Assembly: GCA_964525045.1 (NCBI GenBank)
Contig: CAZGFD010000013.1
Span: forward strand, 45,463-109,462
Source: G020348185 sp964525045
GTDB taxonomy: Bacteria > Nitrospirota > Nitrospiria > Nitrospirales > UBA8639
Direction: 5' to 3'
DNA length: 64,000 nucleotides
A program made the position numbers and the translations under genes. A model generated the notes under the pieces. The model was given only the letters and a program-made list of their open reading frames with translations. It ran no database searches and was not told where the DNA came from. Shown here piece after piece: positions 26,480 to 36,200 of the stretch (within the stretch, counting starts at the first letter, position 1; each line of letters begins with the position of its first letter).

Positions 26480-27840
26480 GGCACATCTCTTTCATTTTCA
26501 TTTGAAATCGACTTCTGATCGACCTTGTGGTTTCTTTCCCCAGTTTCATTGGTGATGGGTCGATAATATCTTCGATCCCCTAACTCATTGGGCATATGAG
26601 GTTGATCCTTTGCCCCCTCACGATCATCGTGGGCGTACCGATACCCTTTTCCGTACCCAAGGTCTTTCATGAGATTCGTGACCGCATTGCGAAGATGAAG
26701 GGGCACCGGTAGATTTCCATATTCCCGTGCGTCGCGGATCGCCTCTTTTAACCCGACATAGGAGGCATGGCTTTTCGGAGCAGACGCCAGATAGGTCGTC
26801 CCCTGAGCCAAAGTAATCTGGGATTCCGGCAGACCCACTTTTTCCACAGCTTGGAACACAGCTGTGGCAAGAACAATTCCCTGTGGATCTGCATTTCCTA
26901 CATCTTCCGAAGCAAAAATGACCATACGGCGAGCAATGAACTTTGGGTCTTCTCCACTCTCCAACATCCGAGCTAACCAATAGAGGGCGGCATCGGGATC
27001 AGAATCCCGCATACTTTTGATATAGGCAGAGATGAGATTGTAATGTTCTTCACCCTCCTTATCGTATCGGAGAGATTTGTGTAAGAAGGCCTCTTTTACC
27101 TGGGCCGCGTCCCACCTCACTGGCTTCCCGTTATCAGGCGAGGCCTGTCCTACCAAAAACTCTAATGCCGTAAGCATGGAGCGGGCATCCCCATTTCCAT
27201 ATTGAATCAGGAGCTTGCGGGCCTCGGCCGTCAAGGACACCTGGCAGGTTCCCAGCCCGTGTTCGGAGTCCGATAAGGCCCGGGTCAGGATCTGACCCAT
27301 AGCCTCCTCATCAAGCGGTTTCAGGACCACGACCATGGAGCGAGACAGGAGAGGGGCGATGACTTCAAAAGAGGGGTTTTGAGTGGTCGCGCCAATGAGG
27401 GTGATTTCTCCCCGTTCAACATGGGGCAAAAATGCATCTTGCTGAGCCTTGTTGAATCGATGAATTTCATCGACAAACAAGAGCGTTGACTGACCTGACA
27501 CCAGCCGGCGTTGCTTCGCCGTTTTGAGGATGGTTCGTAATTCCGACACACCGCTCATCACGGCAGAAAAGGGTACGAAGGCGGCATTGGTTTTTTGTGC
27601 CACTAACCCGGCCAAGGTCGTTTTTCCCGATCCGGGCGGCCCCCACAAGATCAACGAGGGCACCCGATCCTCCTCAATGGCTTGCCGAAGGGGTTGACTC
27701 TCCGCCAGAATTTCCTCCTGCCCAACAAAATCCGAAAAGGCTTTCGGCCGTAAACGGTCTGCTAAAGGAGCTTGTTGTGGTAAGGGAGTCTTACCGGTAG
27801 AGAAGAGGTCAGATTGAGAAGGAGGGTCAGGAGTCTTCAC
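26476..27840 (-). CDS. rarA: Replication-associated recombination protein A (RarA/MgsA)
   Basis: AAA+ ATPase acting at stalled replication forks. The 454 residues include RPKAFSDFVGQEEIL, Walker A GPPGSGKTT, Walker B FVDEIHRFNKAQQD, the sensor ATTQNPSFEV and the RarA-type C-terminal tetramerisation part (HYNLISAYIKSMRDSDPDAALYWLARM). The last ~45 residues are hydrophilic and less conserved. The TAG stop is contributed by a REP-like repeat, so the extreme C-terminus may have been reshaped by the repeat's insertion. Confidence 0.96.
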   Translation of the reverse strand: MKTPDPPSQSDLFSTGKTPLPQQAPLADRLRPKAFSDFVGQEEILAESQPLRQAIEEDRVPSLILWGPPGSGKTTLAGLVAQKTNAAFVPFSAVMSGVSELRTILKTAKQRRLVSGQSTLLFVDEIHRFNKAQQDAFLPHVERGEITLIGATTQNPSFEVIAPLLSRSMVVVLKPLDEEAMGQILTRALSDSEHGLGTCQVSLTAEARKLLIQYGNGDARSMLTALEFLVGQASPDNGKPVRWDAAQVKEAFLHKSLRYDKEGEEHYNLISAYIKSMRDSDPDAALYWLARMLESGEDPKFIARRMVIFASEDVGNADPQGIVLATAVFQAVEKVGLPESQITLAQGTTYLASAPKSHASYVGLKEAIRDAREYGNLPVPLHLRNAVTNLMKDLGYGKGYRYAHDDREGAKDQPHMPNELGDRRYYRPITNETGERNHKVDQKSISNENERDVP

Positions 27841-27974
27841 GAAACAATACCCATCCTGGGAAGAAAGGTTTGAATTAATAACTGCAGCTTACTTCAGAAT
27901 TTCCCTATGCTATAACCAGGGGCGACCGTCAAGCAAATCAGCGAAATTGCACTAATTTCAGGTTTCAAGTTTAA

Positions 27975-28047
27975 GTAGCTGCAGCATCTTATGCTGCCAT
28001 CCCAAGTTCGAGTGTCCTTAAGAGGCGCCATAAGATGGCGCAGCTAC
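27975..28047. repeat. REP-like palindromic pair (copy 2)
   Basis: Units at 27975-27998 (GTAG head, stem GCAGCAT-CTT-ATGCTGC) and 28024-28047 in reverse (GTAG head on the minus strand, stem GCGCCAT-CTT-ATGGCGC). Stem bases differ between units but stay paired, which shows compensatory change. A TTTCAGGTTTCAAG-type repeat (27955-27974) abuts it. Confidence 0.85.
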
Positions 28048-28066
28048 AAATTGAGAGGAGATCAAA

Positions 28067-28873
28067 GTGAAAGCAACCATTAATGGCATTCAATTGTCTT
28101 ACACAGACCAGGGGCAGGGAGACCCACTCGTCTTCATCCATGCGTTTCCCTTATCCAGCGCCATGTGGGAACCGCAGGTTCGGGAATTTTCCAAAAACCA
28201 CCGCGTCATTGCCCTCGATTTACGGGGACATGGAGACTCGGATGCGCCCTTGTGGCATTTCACCCTGGACGATTTCGCAGAAGATATTCGTGGATTACTG
28301 AGACATCTCAGTATTGCGCAAGCGACGTTTGTCGGACTATCCATGGGAGGGTATACGCTCTTTGCGTTGTATAGAAAACATCCCGAACTGGTTACCAGAA
28401 TGGTCCTCGCTGATACGAGAGCTCAGGCGGATAGTGGCGAAGCGAAGACCGGCCGTTTTGCCATGGCTCAGGTGGCCTATCACCAAGGCCAGCAAGCCAT
28501 TGCCGTAATGATGATGTCTAAACTTCTGGGACTTACTTCTTTAGAAAAGCGACACGACCTCGTCGATCACATTCGATCCATGATTAACAAAAATCCAGCA
28601 TCAGGGATAATCGTCGATCTCATGGCCATGGCCCAACGCCCCGATTCCACGTCTCTCCTCTCAACCATTTCCTGTCCAATTTTGGTTATTGTTGGCGACG
28701 AAGATGTTGCCACACCACCCCAAGAGGCCCAGTACATAAAGGACCGAATTCCCGGCGCAGAACTCGTCGTATTACCTCAGGCTGGCCACCTGTCGAATTT
28801 AGAACAACCCGACAGATTTAATCAGGCCTTACTTTCCTTTTTTGAAAATCATGAGGGACAAGGAAACCCCTGA
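28067..28873 (+). CDS. Alpha/beta-fold hydrolase
   Basis: 268-residue hydrolase of the esterase/3-oxoadipate enol-lactonase-like class. The nucleophile elbow GLSMGG gives Ser92, with a likely acid at Asp211 (VGDEDVATPP) and catalytic His239 (QAGHLSNLEQP). The oxyanion-side motif HAFPLS is near residue 25. Start ATG follows GAGAGGAGATCAAAG. Substrate unknown; no neighbouring pathway genes help. It stands alone on the plus strand, convergent with folE. Confidence 0.88.
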   Translation: MKATINGIQLSYTDQGQGDPLVFIHAFPLSSAMWEPQVREFSKNHRVIALDLRGHGDSDAPLWHFTLDDFAEDIRGLLRHLSIAQATFVGLSMGGYTLFALYRKHPELVTRMVLADTRAQADSGEAKTGRFAMAQVAYHQGQQAIAVMMMSKLLGLTSLEKRHDLVDHIRSMINKNPASGIIVDLMAMAQRPDSTSLLSTISCPILVIVGDEDVATPPQEAQYIKDRIPGAELVVLPQAGHLSNLEQPDRFNQALLSFFENHEGQGNP

Positions 28874-28930
28874 GCAGCTTGGGAAAAGAAAATTTAATGA
28901 AGAACTTTGTTATGAAAAAAGGAACAAGGC

Positions 28931-29578
28931 TTACTCGGAATCAGGGCCACGCTGACGGATGAGTTTGAGAAACTCATCCCGTGTTTGCTGTTGCTTTCGA
29001 AACACCCCCTGCATTTCGCTGGTCACCGCAATGGTGTTTTGTCGTTCCACACCTCGCATGCTCATACATAAGTGACGCGCTTCCATTACCACGCCGACAC
29101 CGTGGGGATTCAGCTGTTCTTGAAGGGTTTGGGCAATTTGAACGGTCAGGCGTTCCTGGACCTGCAAGCGTCGGCTAAAAGCATCAACGATGCGGGGAAT
29201 TTTGCTTAGGCCAACAACGTGTTTTCTGGGAATATACCCTACATGGCATTTCCCAAAAAAAGGCAAGAGGTGGTGTTCACAGAGACTAAAAAAATCGATG
29301 TCCTTCACAATGACCATTTCATCATATTCAATAGGGAATAGAGCCCCGTTCAGCAAGGCATCGACATCCTGTTGGTATCCCCGAGTGAGAAAGGCAAGAG
29401 ACTTCGCGACCCGCTTCGGGGTCTCTTCCAGGCCGGATCGATCCGGATCTTCACCCATTTGCGTGAGCAACTGACGAATGGTCGATTCCAAGGCCGCGGG
29501 CCTGCCGTTCCCTACGACGGCCTTCGAGGAAATCACCCTGGTTTTCCGTTGCCGAGTACCCTTTGTTTTGATGGTCAT
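28931..29578 (-). CDS. folE: GTP cyclohydrolase I
   Basis: Converts GTP to dihydroneopterin triphosphate, the entry to folate and other pterins. The type I zinc site is visible: C100 and H103 in FFSLCEHHLLPFFGKCHVGY and C171 in EARHLCMSMRGV. The substrate motif QERLTVQIA is present. At 215 residues the length is normal; about 25 basic N-terminal residues are not conserved. It lies 15 bp downstream of a PTPS-family gene, so their products probably act in sequence. Confidence 0.97.
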   Translation of the reverse strand: MTIKTKGTRQRKTRVISSKAVVGNGRPAALESTIRQLLTQMGEDPDRSGLEETPKRVAKSLAFLTRGYQQDVDALLNGALFPIEYDEMVIVKDIDFFSLCEHHLLPFFGKCHVGYIPRKHVVGLSKIPRIVDAFSRRLQVQERLTVQIAQTLQEQLNPHGVGVVMEARHLCMSMRGVERQNTIAVTSEMQGVFRKQQQTRDEFLKLIRQRGPDSE

Positions 29579-29593
29579 ATGGGGGGCTCCACC

Positions 29594-30037
29594 TTATGCA
29601 TTTGTGGATTGTGCGTATGGTGAAATATCGCCTCTATACTCAAAATAATTATCTCGGGTTTCTATCAACCCTATTTTTTCCAGTCGTCCTGACGGCACAT
29701 CCTCAACCAATAGGTCCCAGATAAACCGCACAAGATTCTCTCCGGTGGTGACCAGATCCTGAAAGGCCGAATCGTAGTTGAGATGTTGATGATCGAATCG
29801 TGTCACAATCTTTTCATGAATGAGTCGATCCAAGGCCTCAACATCGGTGACCTGGCCGGTCTTGGCATCCAATTCTCCACACAGGGTGACCAACACCGTG
29901 TAGTTATGACCATGTCCATTGAGGTTATTGCATTTCCCAAAAATCTTCTGGTTGACATCATCGGAAAGAGACGGCGTATGGAGACGGTGAGCAGCCGCGA
30001 AGCGATAGGAACGGGTGATACTGGCCTGATGGGTCAT
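29594..30037 (-). CDS. 6-pyruvoyl-tetrahydropterin / 6-carboxytetrahydropterin synthase family
   Basis: Zinc-dependent T-fold enzyme acting on dihydroneopterin triphosphate, the folE product. From the ATG at 30037 (GAGAGG upstream) it has 147 residues; the longer frame to 30166 overlaps the ferredoxin gene and is unlikely. Zinc ligands are H17 (FAAAH), H42 and H44 (NGHGHNY), and the catalytic Cys is C36 in GKCNNLNGHGHNY. That CNN-NGHGHNY spelling is closer to PTPS than to the usual QueD CxxxHGH pattern, so either queuosine or biopterin-like synthesis is possible. Usually annotated queD. Confidence 0.85.
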   Translation of the reverse strand: MTHQASITRSYRFAAAHRLHTPSLSDDVNQKIFGKCNNLNGHGHNYTVLVTLCGELDAKTGQVTDVEALDRLIHEKIVTRFDHQHLNYDSAFQDLVTTGENLVRFIWDLLVEDVPSGRLEKIGLIETRDNYFEYRGDISPYAQSTNA

Positions 30038-30074
30038 AACCTCTCTCAATTCCGGAAAATACGTGAACGTGCGT

Positions 30075-30431
30075 TCATTCCTGATCTTTGGACGTACTGA
30101 CAGTTCCTTGATCGCCAACCCTCGTGGCGGATTCTCGTTTTTGCTCCGGCACTTGAACGATAACATCTCCTAATACGCGGGCTTGGCAGCTTAAACGATG
30201 ATAGGGCTCAATAAGAGCTTCCCGGTCTAACAAGTCCTGCTCTTCGAAATCAATTTCCGATAAATTCTCTTCCCCACACAGGACATCCACCCGACAGGTT
30301 GAGCATGAAGCATTGCCCCCACAGTCATGGTCCAACGGAAATCCGAGAGCTTCCGCCGCTTCCAACAGGGTCACCTCTCCAGCGACTTCACCACTTTTTC
30401 CTTCAGGATGAATAAACGTCACACGGGCCAT
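30075..30431 (-). CDS. [2Fe-2S] ferredoxin
   Basis: 118-residue plant/adrenodoxin-type ferredoxin. Cluster ligands are C37, C43 and C46 in DCGGNASCSTCRVDV and C82 in RLSCQARVL; the C-x5-C-x2-C spacing with CxxC is adrenodoxin-like. The last ~20 residues are hydrophilic. It lies 15 bp downstream of a stand-alone nuoF-type gene, so the two may form a small NADH-linked electron-transfer module. Confidence 0.92.
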   Translation of the reverse strand: MARVTFIHPEGKSGEVAGEVTLLEAAEALGFPLDHDCGGNASCSTCRVDVLCGEENLSEIDFEEQDLLDREALIEPYHRLSCQARVLGDVIVQVPEQKRESATRVGDQGTVSTSKDQE

Positions 30432-30446
30432 AACAAACCAATTGAA

Positions 30447-31739
30447 TTACGTCGTTGCGGTGGGAACGGGCTTAAACGGGCACCGTTGAAGTTTAATATG
30501 TTCTTCGAATTCATGCTGAAACAACCGCAGGCTGTGTTGGACCAGGATAGAGGCGCCCGTCACCAGCGTGCAGAAACCCGTTCCTTTGACAAACCCGCAA
30601 ACTTGCAACATCTGATCCAGATCTTTTTGGGTTCCTTCACCATGCTCGATTTTGGCCACCAGAGTGGCGAGTTCACCCGTTCCGATTCGACAGGGTGGGC
30701 ATTGTCCGCAACTTTCCGCCTCGAAGAATTGAGACATGTTTAGGGTTTGCTCAACCATACAGGTGGCATCATCCACCACAATGACACCCGCAGAACCCAA
30801 ACCGGTCCCTGCTTTTTTCAATGAGTCAAATTCCATAGGAAGATCAAGCTGATCGGGGCCAACCATGGAAAATGATGGTCCACCCGGAAACACGGCTTTG
30901 ACTCCTCTTCCATGGGGAATGCCCTCCCCGCATTCTTCAATCAAATATCGAAGAGGGGTGCCGAGCGGGAGTTCATAGACTCCGGGACGATTCACGGCTC
31001 CGCTCAAAGAAAATAACATCGTACCCGGGCACTTCTCGGTCCCAACCTGAGTAAACCATTCGGCCCCATTTCGCAAAATTTGAGGAATGTTCGACAGGGT
31101 TTCCACATTGTTCACCAGCGTCGGTTTCCCATGCAGCCCGAATTCCGTCGGATAAAATGGGGGCTTTTGCTTGGGCATGGCCGGGCGGCCTTGCATGGAT
31201 TCCAACATTGCCGTTTCCTCACCCGCCACATAACTCCCAAACCCTTCAAACACTTCTATTTCCAGATCATACCCGGTCCCCAGAATATTGGCACCGAGGA
31301 GACCTTGGCTGCGAGCTTGGTCAATCGCCAATTTAAAATTTATCCGTTCCTCTTCAAATTCATGGTTGATGTAGATGTAAGACTTCTTCGCCTGGACGGT
31401 CCGGGCGGCGATCAGGCACCCTTCCAATAACTGATGAGGGTAATGTTTTAAAAGATATCTGTCTTTAAAGGTTCCTGGCTCATGTTCGCCGGCATTGCAC
31501 ACAAAGTAGCGTTCCTGGACCCGATGGTGAAAAACTTTCTCCCACTTGAGTCCAGTTGGAAATCCCGCTCCACCCCGGCCTCGTAAATGTGCCTGCTTGA
31601 GTTGAGCAATGACCCCTTCAGGATCGGGGTGAGTGACACATTGCTTCCAAGCCTCATATCCGCCGTGCCGTTGATACGGCTCGATCTCCCAGGGTTTCCC
31701 CTCCGTGGGAAACAAAAGCCTTGGTTTCTTGGTATTCAT
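30447..31739 (-). CDS. nuoF: NuoF-like NADH-binding flavoprotein subunit
   Basis: 430-residue homologue of complex I subunit F / HoxF-type diaphorase. FMN/NADH-binding glycine motifs are GRGGAGFPTGLKW (residues 54-66) and FGSYVAGEETAMLESMQG (about 168-184). The N3-type [4Fe-4S] ligands are C344, C347, C350 (SCGQCPPCR) and C390. No nuoE or nuoG is adjacent; instead a [2Fe-2S] ferredoxin follows. It could be complex I subunit F encoded apart, or a soluble NADH:ferredoxin module. Confidence 0.93.
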   Translation of the reverse strand: MNTKKPRLLFPTEGKPWEIEPYQRHGGYEAWKQCVTHPDPEGVIAQLKQAHLRGRGGAGFPTGLKWEKVFHHRVQERYFVCNAGEHEPGTFKDRYLLKHYPHQLLEGCLIAARTVQAKKSYIYINHEFEEERINFKLAIDQARSQGLLGANILGTGYDLEIEVFEGFGSYVAGEETAMLESMQGRPAMPKQKPPFYPTEFGLHGKPTLVNNVETLSNIPQILRNGAEWFTQVGTEKCPGTMLFSLSGAVNRPGVYELPLGTPLRYLIEECGEGIPHGRGVKAVFPGGPSFSMVGPDQLDLPMEFDSLKKAGTGLGSAGVIVVDDATCMVEQTLNMSQFFEAESCGQCPPCRIGTGELATLVAKIEHGEGTQKDLDQMLQVCGFVKGTGFCTLVTGASILVQHSLRLFQHEFEEHIKLQRCPFKPVPTATT

Positions 31740-31878
31740 GAGAATATTATCAAATTTGAAATCTTTTAGAGTACAACGGAAGGGAAAACCGCGACCCTTC
31801 GTTCACTATACGAAGCCTTCCGCAAATCCGTCAAGGAACAGCGATATGAAGAACAATAGATTTCCCAGTATTTTCGCT

Positions 31879-32823
31879 TCATTCCTTCGCAAGGATTCGA
31901 TCGACTTGCTGGCAGAGCTCCTGGACCGCTTTACCTGACGATTCCAAAGCGGTTCGTTCCTCGAAGGTCAGATCGTATTCGATGATGGCCTCCACTCCTC
32001 CCTCTCCGAGTTTCACGGGGACACCCATAAACAGCCCTTGAAACCCATATTCGCCTTCACACAGGGCGGCGCAGGGCAATATTTTCTTTTGATCTCTTAC
32101 AATGGCTTCAACCATTTCGACAGCAGAAGCCGCCGGGGCAAAAAAAGCACTACCCGTTTTCAACAAGTTGACGATTTCGGCCCCGCCCTCACGGGTGCGT
32201 TTTACGAGGGCATCCAATTTCTCCTTCGCCATCCACTCTTCGATCGGCCGCCCTGCCACCGTCGTATAACGGATTAATGGTACCATCGAATCCCCATGAC
32301 CTCCGAGCACCATCGCCTGAATATTGTCGACCGAGACGTTTAATGCCTCGGCGATAAACGTCCGAAACCTCGCAGAATCAAGCACGCCGGCCATCCCCAT
32401 CACTCGCTGTTTCGGGAATCCACTGGCCCGATAGGCAACATAGGTCATGGCATCCAACGGATTCGCCACCACAACAATCATCGCGTCAGGGGAACGTTTC
32501 ACAATTTCCCGCACGACCGATGAGACGATTTTCGTATTGGTTTCCAGCAATTGATCCCGGGTCATACCTGGCTTTCGGGCAATTCCGGACGTGACGACTA
32601 CAACAGACGAGCCTGCGGTGAACTCATATTGATTGGCCCCCATTACTACGGAATCGTACCCGCAGACAGGCCCGGCTTCCAAGAGATCCAACGCTTTGCC
32701 TTGAGGCATTCCGCTTATGACATCAAGGAGAGCCACGTCATACAAATTTTTCTCAGCCAATCGTTGCGCAATACTCCCTCCGACATTCCCCGCCCCCACT
32801 ACGCTGATCTTTAACCTCGGCAT
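31879..32823 (-). CDS. mdh: Malate dehydrogenase (LDH-like type)
   Basis: NAD-dependent malate/oxaloacetate interconversion in the TCA cycle. 314 residues. The nucleotide loop VGAGNVGG starts at residue 9, the substrate loop IARKPGMTRDQ (Arg83, Arg89) indicates malate over lactate, and catalytic His176 lies in LGGHGDSMVP. Tetrameric LDH-like MDHs of this type are usual in Nitrospirota and Chlorobi. The gene is separated from nuoF by 139 bp and from the next gene by 35 bp. Confidence 0.97.
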   Translation of the reverse strand: MPRLKISVVGAGNVGGSIAQRLAEKNLYDVALLDVISGMPQGKALDLLEAGPVCGYDSVVMGANQYEFTAGSSVVVVTSGIARKPGMTRDQLLETNTKIVSSVVREIVKRSPDAMIVVVANPLDAMTYVAYRASGFPKQRVMGMAGVLDSARFRTFIAEALNVSVDNIQAMVLGGHGDSMVPLIRYTTVAGRPIEEWMAKEKLDALVKRTREGGAEIVNLLKTGSAFFAPAASAVEMVEAIVRDQKKILPCAALCEGEYGFQGLFMGVPVKLGEGGVEAIIEYDLTFEERTALESSGKAVQELCQQVDRILAKE

Positions 32824-32858
32824 GTCGCTACCTCTCCGCCTTCAGGTTTCAGGAGAAC

Positions 32859-33275
32859 TTACTCCTCCTCATGACTCGTCCACCCATCAACCTTAAAATT
32901 AATGGTGCACACAAAATTATCGCCATCATAGAAATTCACCTTGATTTTCTTTTTCCCATATTCCCGAGCCAGAAACTCTTCGGGATGGTCAACCAATTCC
33001 TGATAGGCGCCGGGTTCATAACTGCCTAACTCCACAAAACTTACGATCATTCCGCTTTTGACTTCTTGAAGGATCTTGACCCAGCATTTCGGGAAGATTT
33101 CCCAAAATTTTTCGTCAATTTCATCCCGAGTGGGTTCACCGAGAGTTTCTCCCGGTTGTCGATCCTTTTTTCCAAATTTTGCCTGCCGACGAACATAGGG
33201 ATACTGGTGGCCGGTAAACAATTTGTAGAGCCAGGGCGGGACCTGGCGATCGGATGTTTGTTCTCCAGTCTTCAT
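32859..33275 (-). CDS. Conserved hypothetical protein downstream of a NorD-like gene
   Basis: Unrecognised 138-residue soluble protein. The ATG at 33275 (MKTGEQTSDRQVPPWLY) lies 11 bp after the stop of the large VWA protein; the frame open to 33419 overlaps that gene and is unlikely to be used. It is rich in charged residues with no signal peptide or membrane helix. The motif PPWLYKLFTGHQYPYVRRQAK-like start and the beta-rich end (KIKVNFYDGDNFVCTINF) suggest a compact domain. Tight spacing argues for co-expression with the VWA gene. Confidence 0.7.
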   Translation of the reverse strand: MKTGEQTSDRQVPPWLYKLFTGHQYPYVRRQAKFGKKDRQPGETLGEPTRDEIDEKFWEIFPKCWVKILQEVKSGMIVSFVELGSYEPGAYQELVDHPEEFLAREYGKKKIKVNFYDGDNFVCTINFKVDGWTSHEEE

Positions 33276-33286
33276 AGAATTCGTTA

Positions 33287-36200
33287 TTAGGACGTTAAGC
33301 GGTGATAAATCCCCGGCAATTTCGTAGGCAGGGCGTTGACATCGTCGATAACCACAAATCCCACTTCTCCATACATTCTCTTGAGGTAGTCGTTTGCTGC
33401 GTGATCCACGGTGATACAAAACGGGTGAACCTCTTGTTGTCTGGCTTCCCGAAGCGCCATTTTCGTATCCTCAAGAGAATATTCATCGCCATATCCATCA
33501 TCCAACGGTTTCCCGTCGCTTAACAGCACTAAAAGACGATTTCGCGCTTTCTGTTGTAGAAGTCTGTGGACAACATGCCGGATAGCAGCTCCATCACGGT
33601 TCTGTTGCAGAGGGGTCACCGCCCCAATGCGTAAGGCTGCCCGGGTAAGGGACGATTCTTGGAAATCTTTTAATTTCACGATATCAATATGGCCACGGCC
33701 CTGACCGGAATACCCATATAATGCGTATTGATCGCCAACCGCTGCCAGAGCTTCCGACAACAAAATCAGTCCTTCTTTTTCTATATCAATCACTCGACGC
33801 TGGCCAGATCCGATTTGCCGTCCGGTGGATCCGCTCATGTCGAGAAGAAACGCCACAGCAACCTGGCGCTCTCGCTTTTCTCGCCGAAAATAGATTCGAT
33901 CAGACGGCTCATGCCTGGATCGTCGATCGATGACGCGTTGCACCATCGCATCCAAATCAAAATCCTCGCCGTCATCCTGACGTCCCACCCAACGCAACGC
34001 CGTCGGTCGAATGGTTTCAAAATATCGACGAAGTAATCGCACGGACGGCCCATACGCGGCCAAGGTTTGGTCTACAAAATCGGGGCTTCCTTCCACGCCG
34101 CCCCGTTCAATGACCCGGCACCACCTGGGGCGGTAATCTTGTATCTCCCCATCCCACTCATCGTAGTAGACCTCCTGTGGACTTTTATGACTGAATTGTT
34201 GGTGATTCCGATGGGTATACTCCAGTTGCAGCCATTGCTCCATGGGGGCTTGACCGAATTCTTCCTGTCGCTCGGCGTTCTCCTGGGGTCCGGCTTGATC
34301 CTGAGGGCCTTCTTGGCTCGGAGATTCCCTGCGAACATGAGGTGAATGTTCTGAGTCAGTGAGACCATCTCCCGGATACTCCCCTGAGGAAGAGTCATCC
34401 GGATTCATGGAACCTTGTACGTACTCGGGGTTCATGGTCCCCCGGTAAGCCCAATTGGTGATCGGCCGGTACTGGCCCGCCACTTCCTCTGCCGCCGCAG
34501 GGCCGGGACCTAAATCGGATGACTCATGGTTCTCGGCCTCGTTTTCCGTGTTCTGATCAGGGCCACCAAGACTGCCGATCATGGAATCCAACACTTGATA
34601 CAAGCGATCGGCCAATTGAATAGCGTCCTCGGCTGTCGATGAAGAATGCAGAATGGTTTTGGACAATCCCCACATCCGGGAGACGATATCTTCGAGAGGG
34701 GTCCCGGGAACTGTCCTCGTGAACTCTCCAGCAAAATTAAGCAGAAGCGAATCCATGACCATTTCTCGAGCCGTCATTCCATGAAGAAACGAACGGGTCT
34801 TGACTGATTCCTTAGTCAGTTGCACTAAATCCCCGCGAAGTCCCGGATATTCCTGCTGGAGCTTAAAATCGACACGGGCATCTTCCAGTATTTCCCAGAG
34901 ATCTCGAATCACTCCGGGTTGAGGATATAGTCTAAAGAGTTCTCCTAAATTCTGAATCCCTGGAGGAATTGGTATTGGGTCATCGGTCGAGTACCGAGCG
35001 TGAACCTCTCGTGCTAACGGATGTAGCTGGTCGAACGCGACTTGATAGGTGCCAAACTCTACATGACCAGCCTCATGAGCGGTCATGACGGTATACCATC
35101 GTATATTCTCTTCCCGGGAACCTCCATGCCGCATAATGACTGGCAGAAAAATCCTTTTTCCATCCGGGCTGACGGTCGCTCTCTTGAAGATTTGTTGTCC
35201 AAGGGCAGGGGTTGATCCAGACCCAGAGTCTTCCGTAGGTTCTGGAAGTGTTTCAATGGACACGTCCGTTCCGCACATCCCCTGCGCGAATAATTTAAGC
35301 GTTCGTGCAACCTGTCGAAGGGGCACTCCGCACATCGCTTGCTCCAGCGAGGCCAAGGCATTCTTGGTTTGTAAAGAAAAATAGGCCTGCCCCCCTTCGG
35401 AGCTGTATTCTAAAACTTCCATGCCGCCCTGGAACCAATTATCAAAGATCCGTAACGTTTCCTCCGCCTCCCCGCCTATTTGCAGAACCTCCGGGGCACG
35501 ACGCAAATAGGCTAAGGCCACTTCAGCATTACGATCTGCCACGAGCAGACCATATTTCAACACCTTCAGCCTCCACTCCCCGGACGGCAACATTCCTAGC
35601 AGAGAGGGAGCCTGGGCTAAAAAGGTGATGGCTTGTTGTGGGGAGTGGGCGGCGAGTTCCGAGCCGAGGCTCACGACCCAGGGTCGGACCTCTGGCTCTG
35701 GGATTTCGTTAAGAAGAGCGGGACTGCTTCGAAAGAATTCGAGCGTCCCGACATAATCCGGTTTTCCCAAACTATTTTGAGTCACGAGTTTCATACCAAA
35801 GCTGACCCAGTCACGAACCTGGTCTTTTCCGAGAACTTTTGCAATGGATGGGCTTTCCAGAAAGAACTCTTTGCCCAGCACATAATCCCACCGCGACAGT
35901 TCCATTCCTATTTCCGCCCAGAATCCTAATTCGCTGATTGGGACCTCCAACAATAACTCTGGCGCCTTTTTGAAAAACTCGAACGCGCAATTTGGAGCAA
36001 TTTCGAACGTATCGTCTGTCAATTCCAAAGCCAGGGCCAGCAGCTGAGCCCGATGATCATGTTGGTCCACAACTCCCAAGATCAGCGGACTTTCTTTAAA
36101 GTAACGAAGACCCAGGGCTCCAGACGACTGGGTCAGGCCAATACCCAGATCCAGCCAGGGCACCACCGCATCGAACCCGCATCGGCGCACGAAGTCAGGA

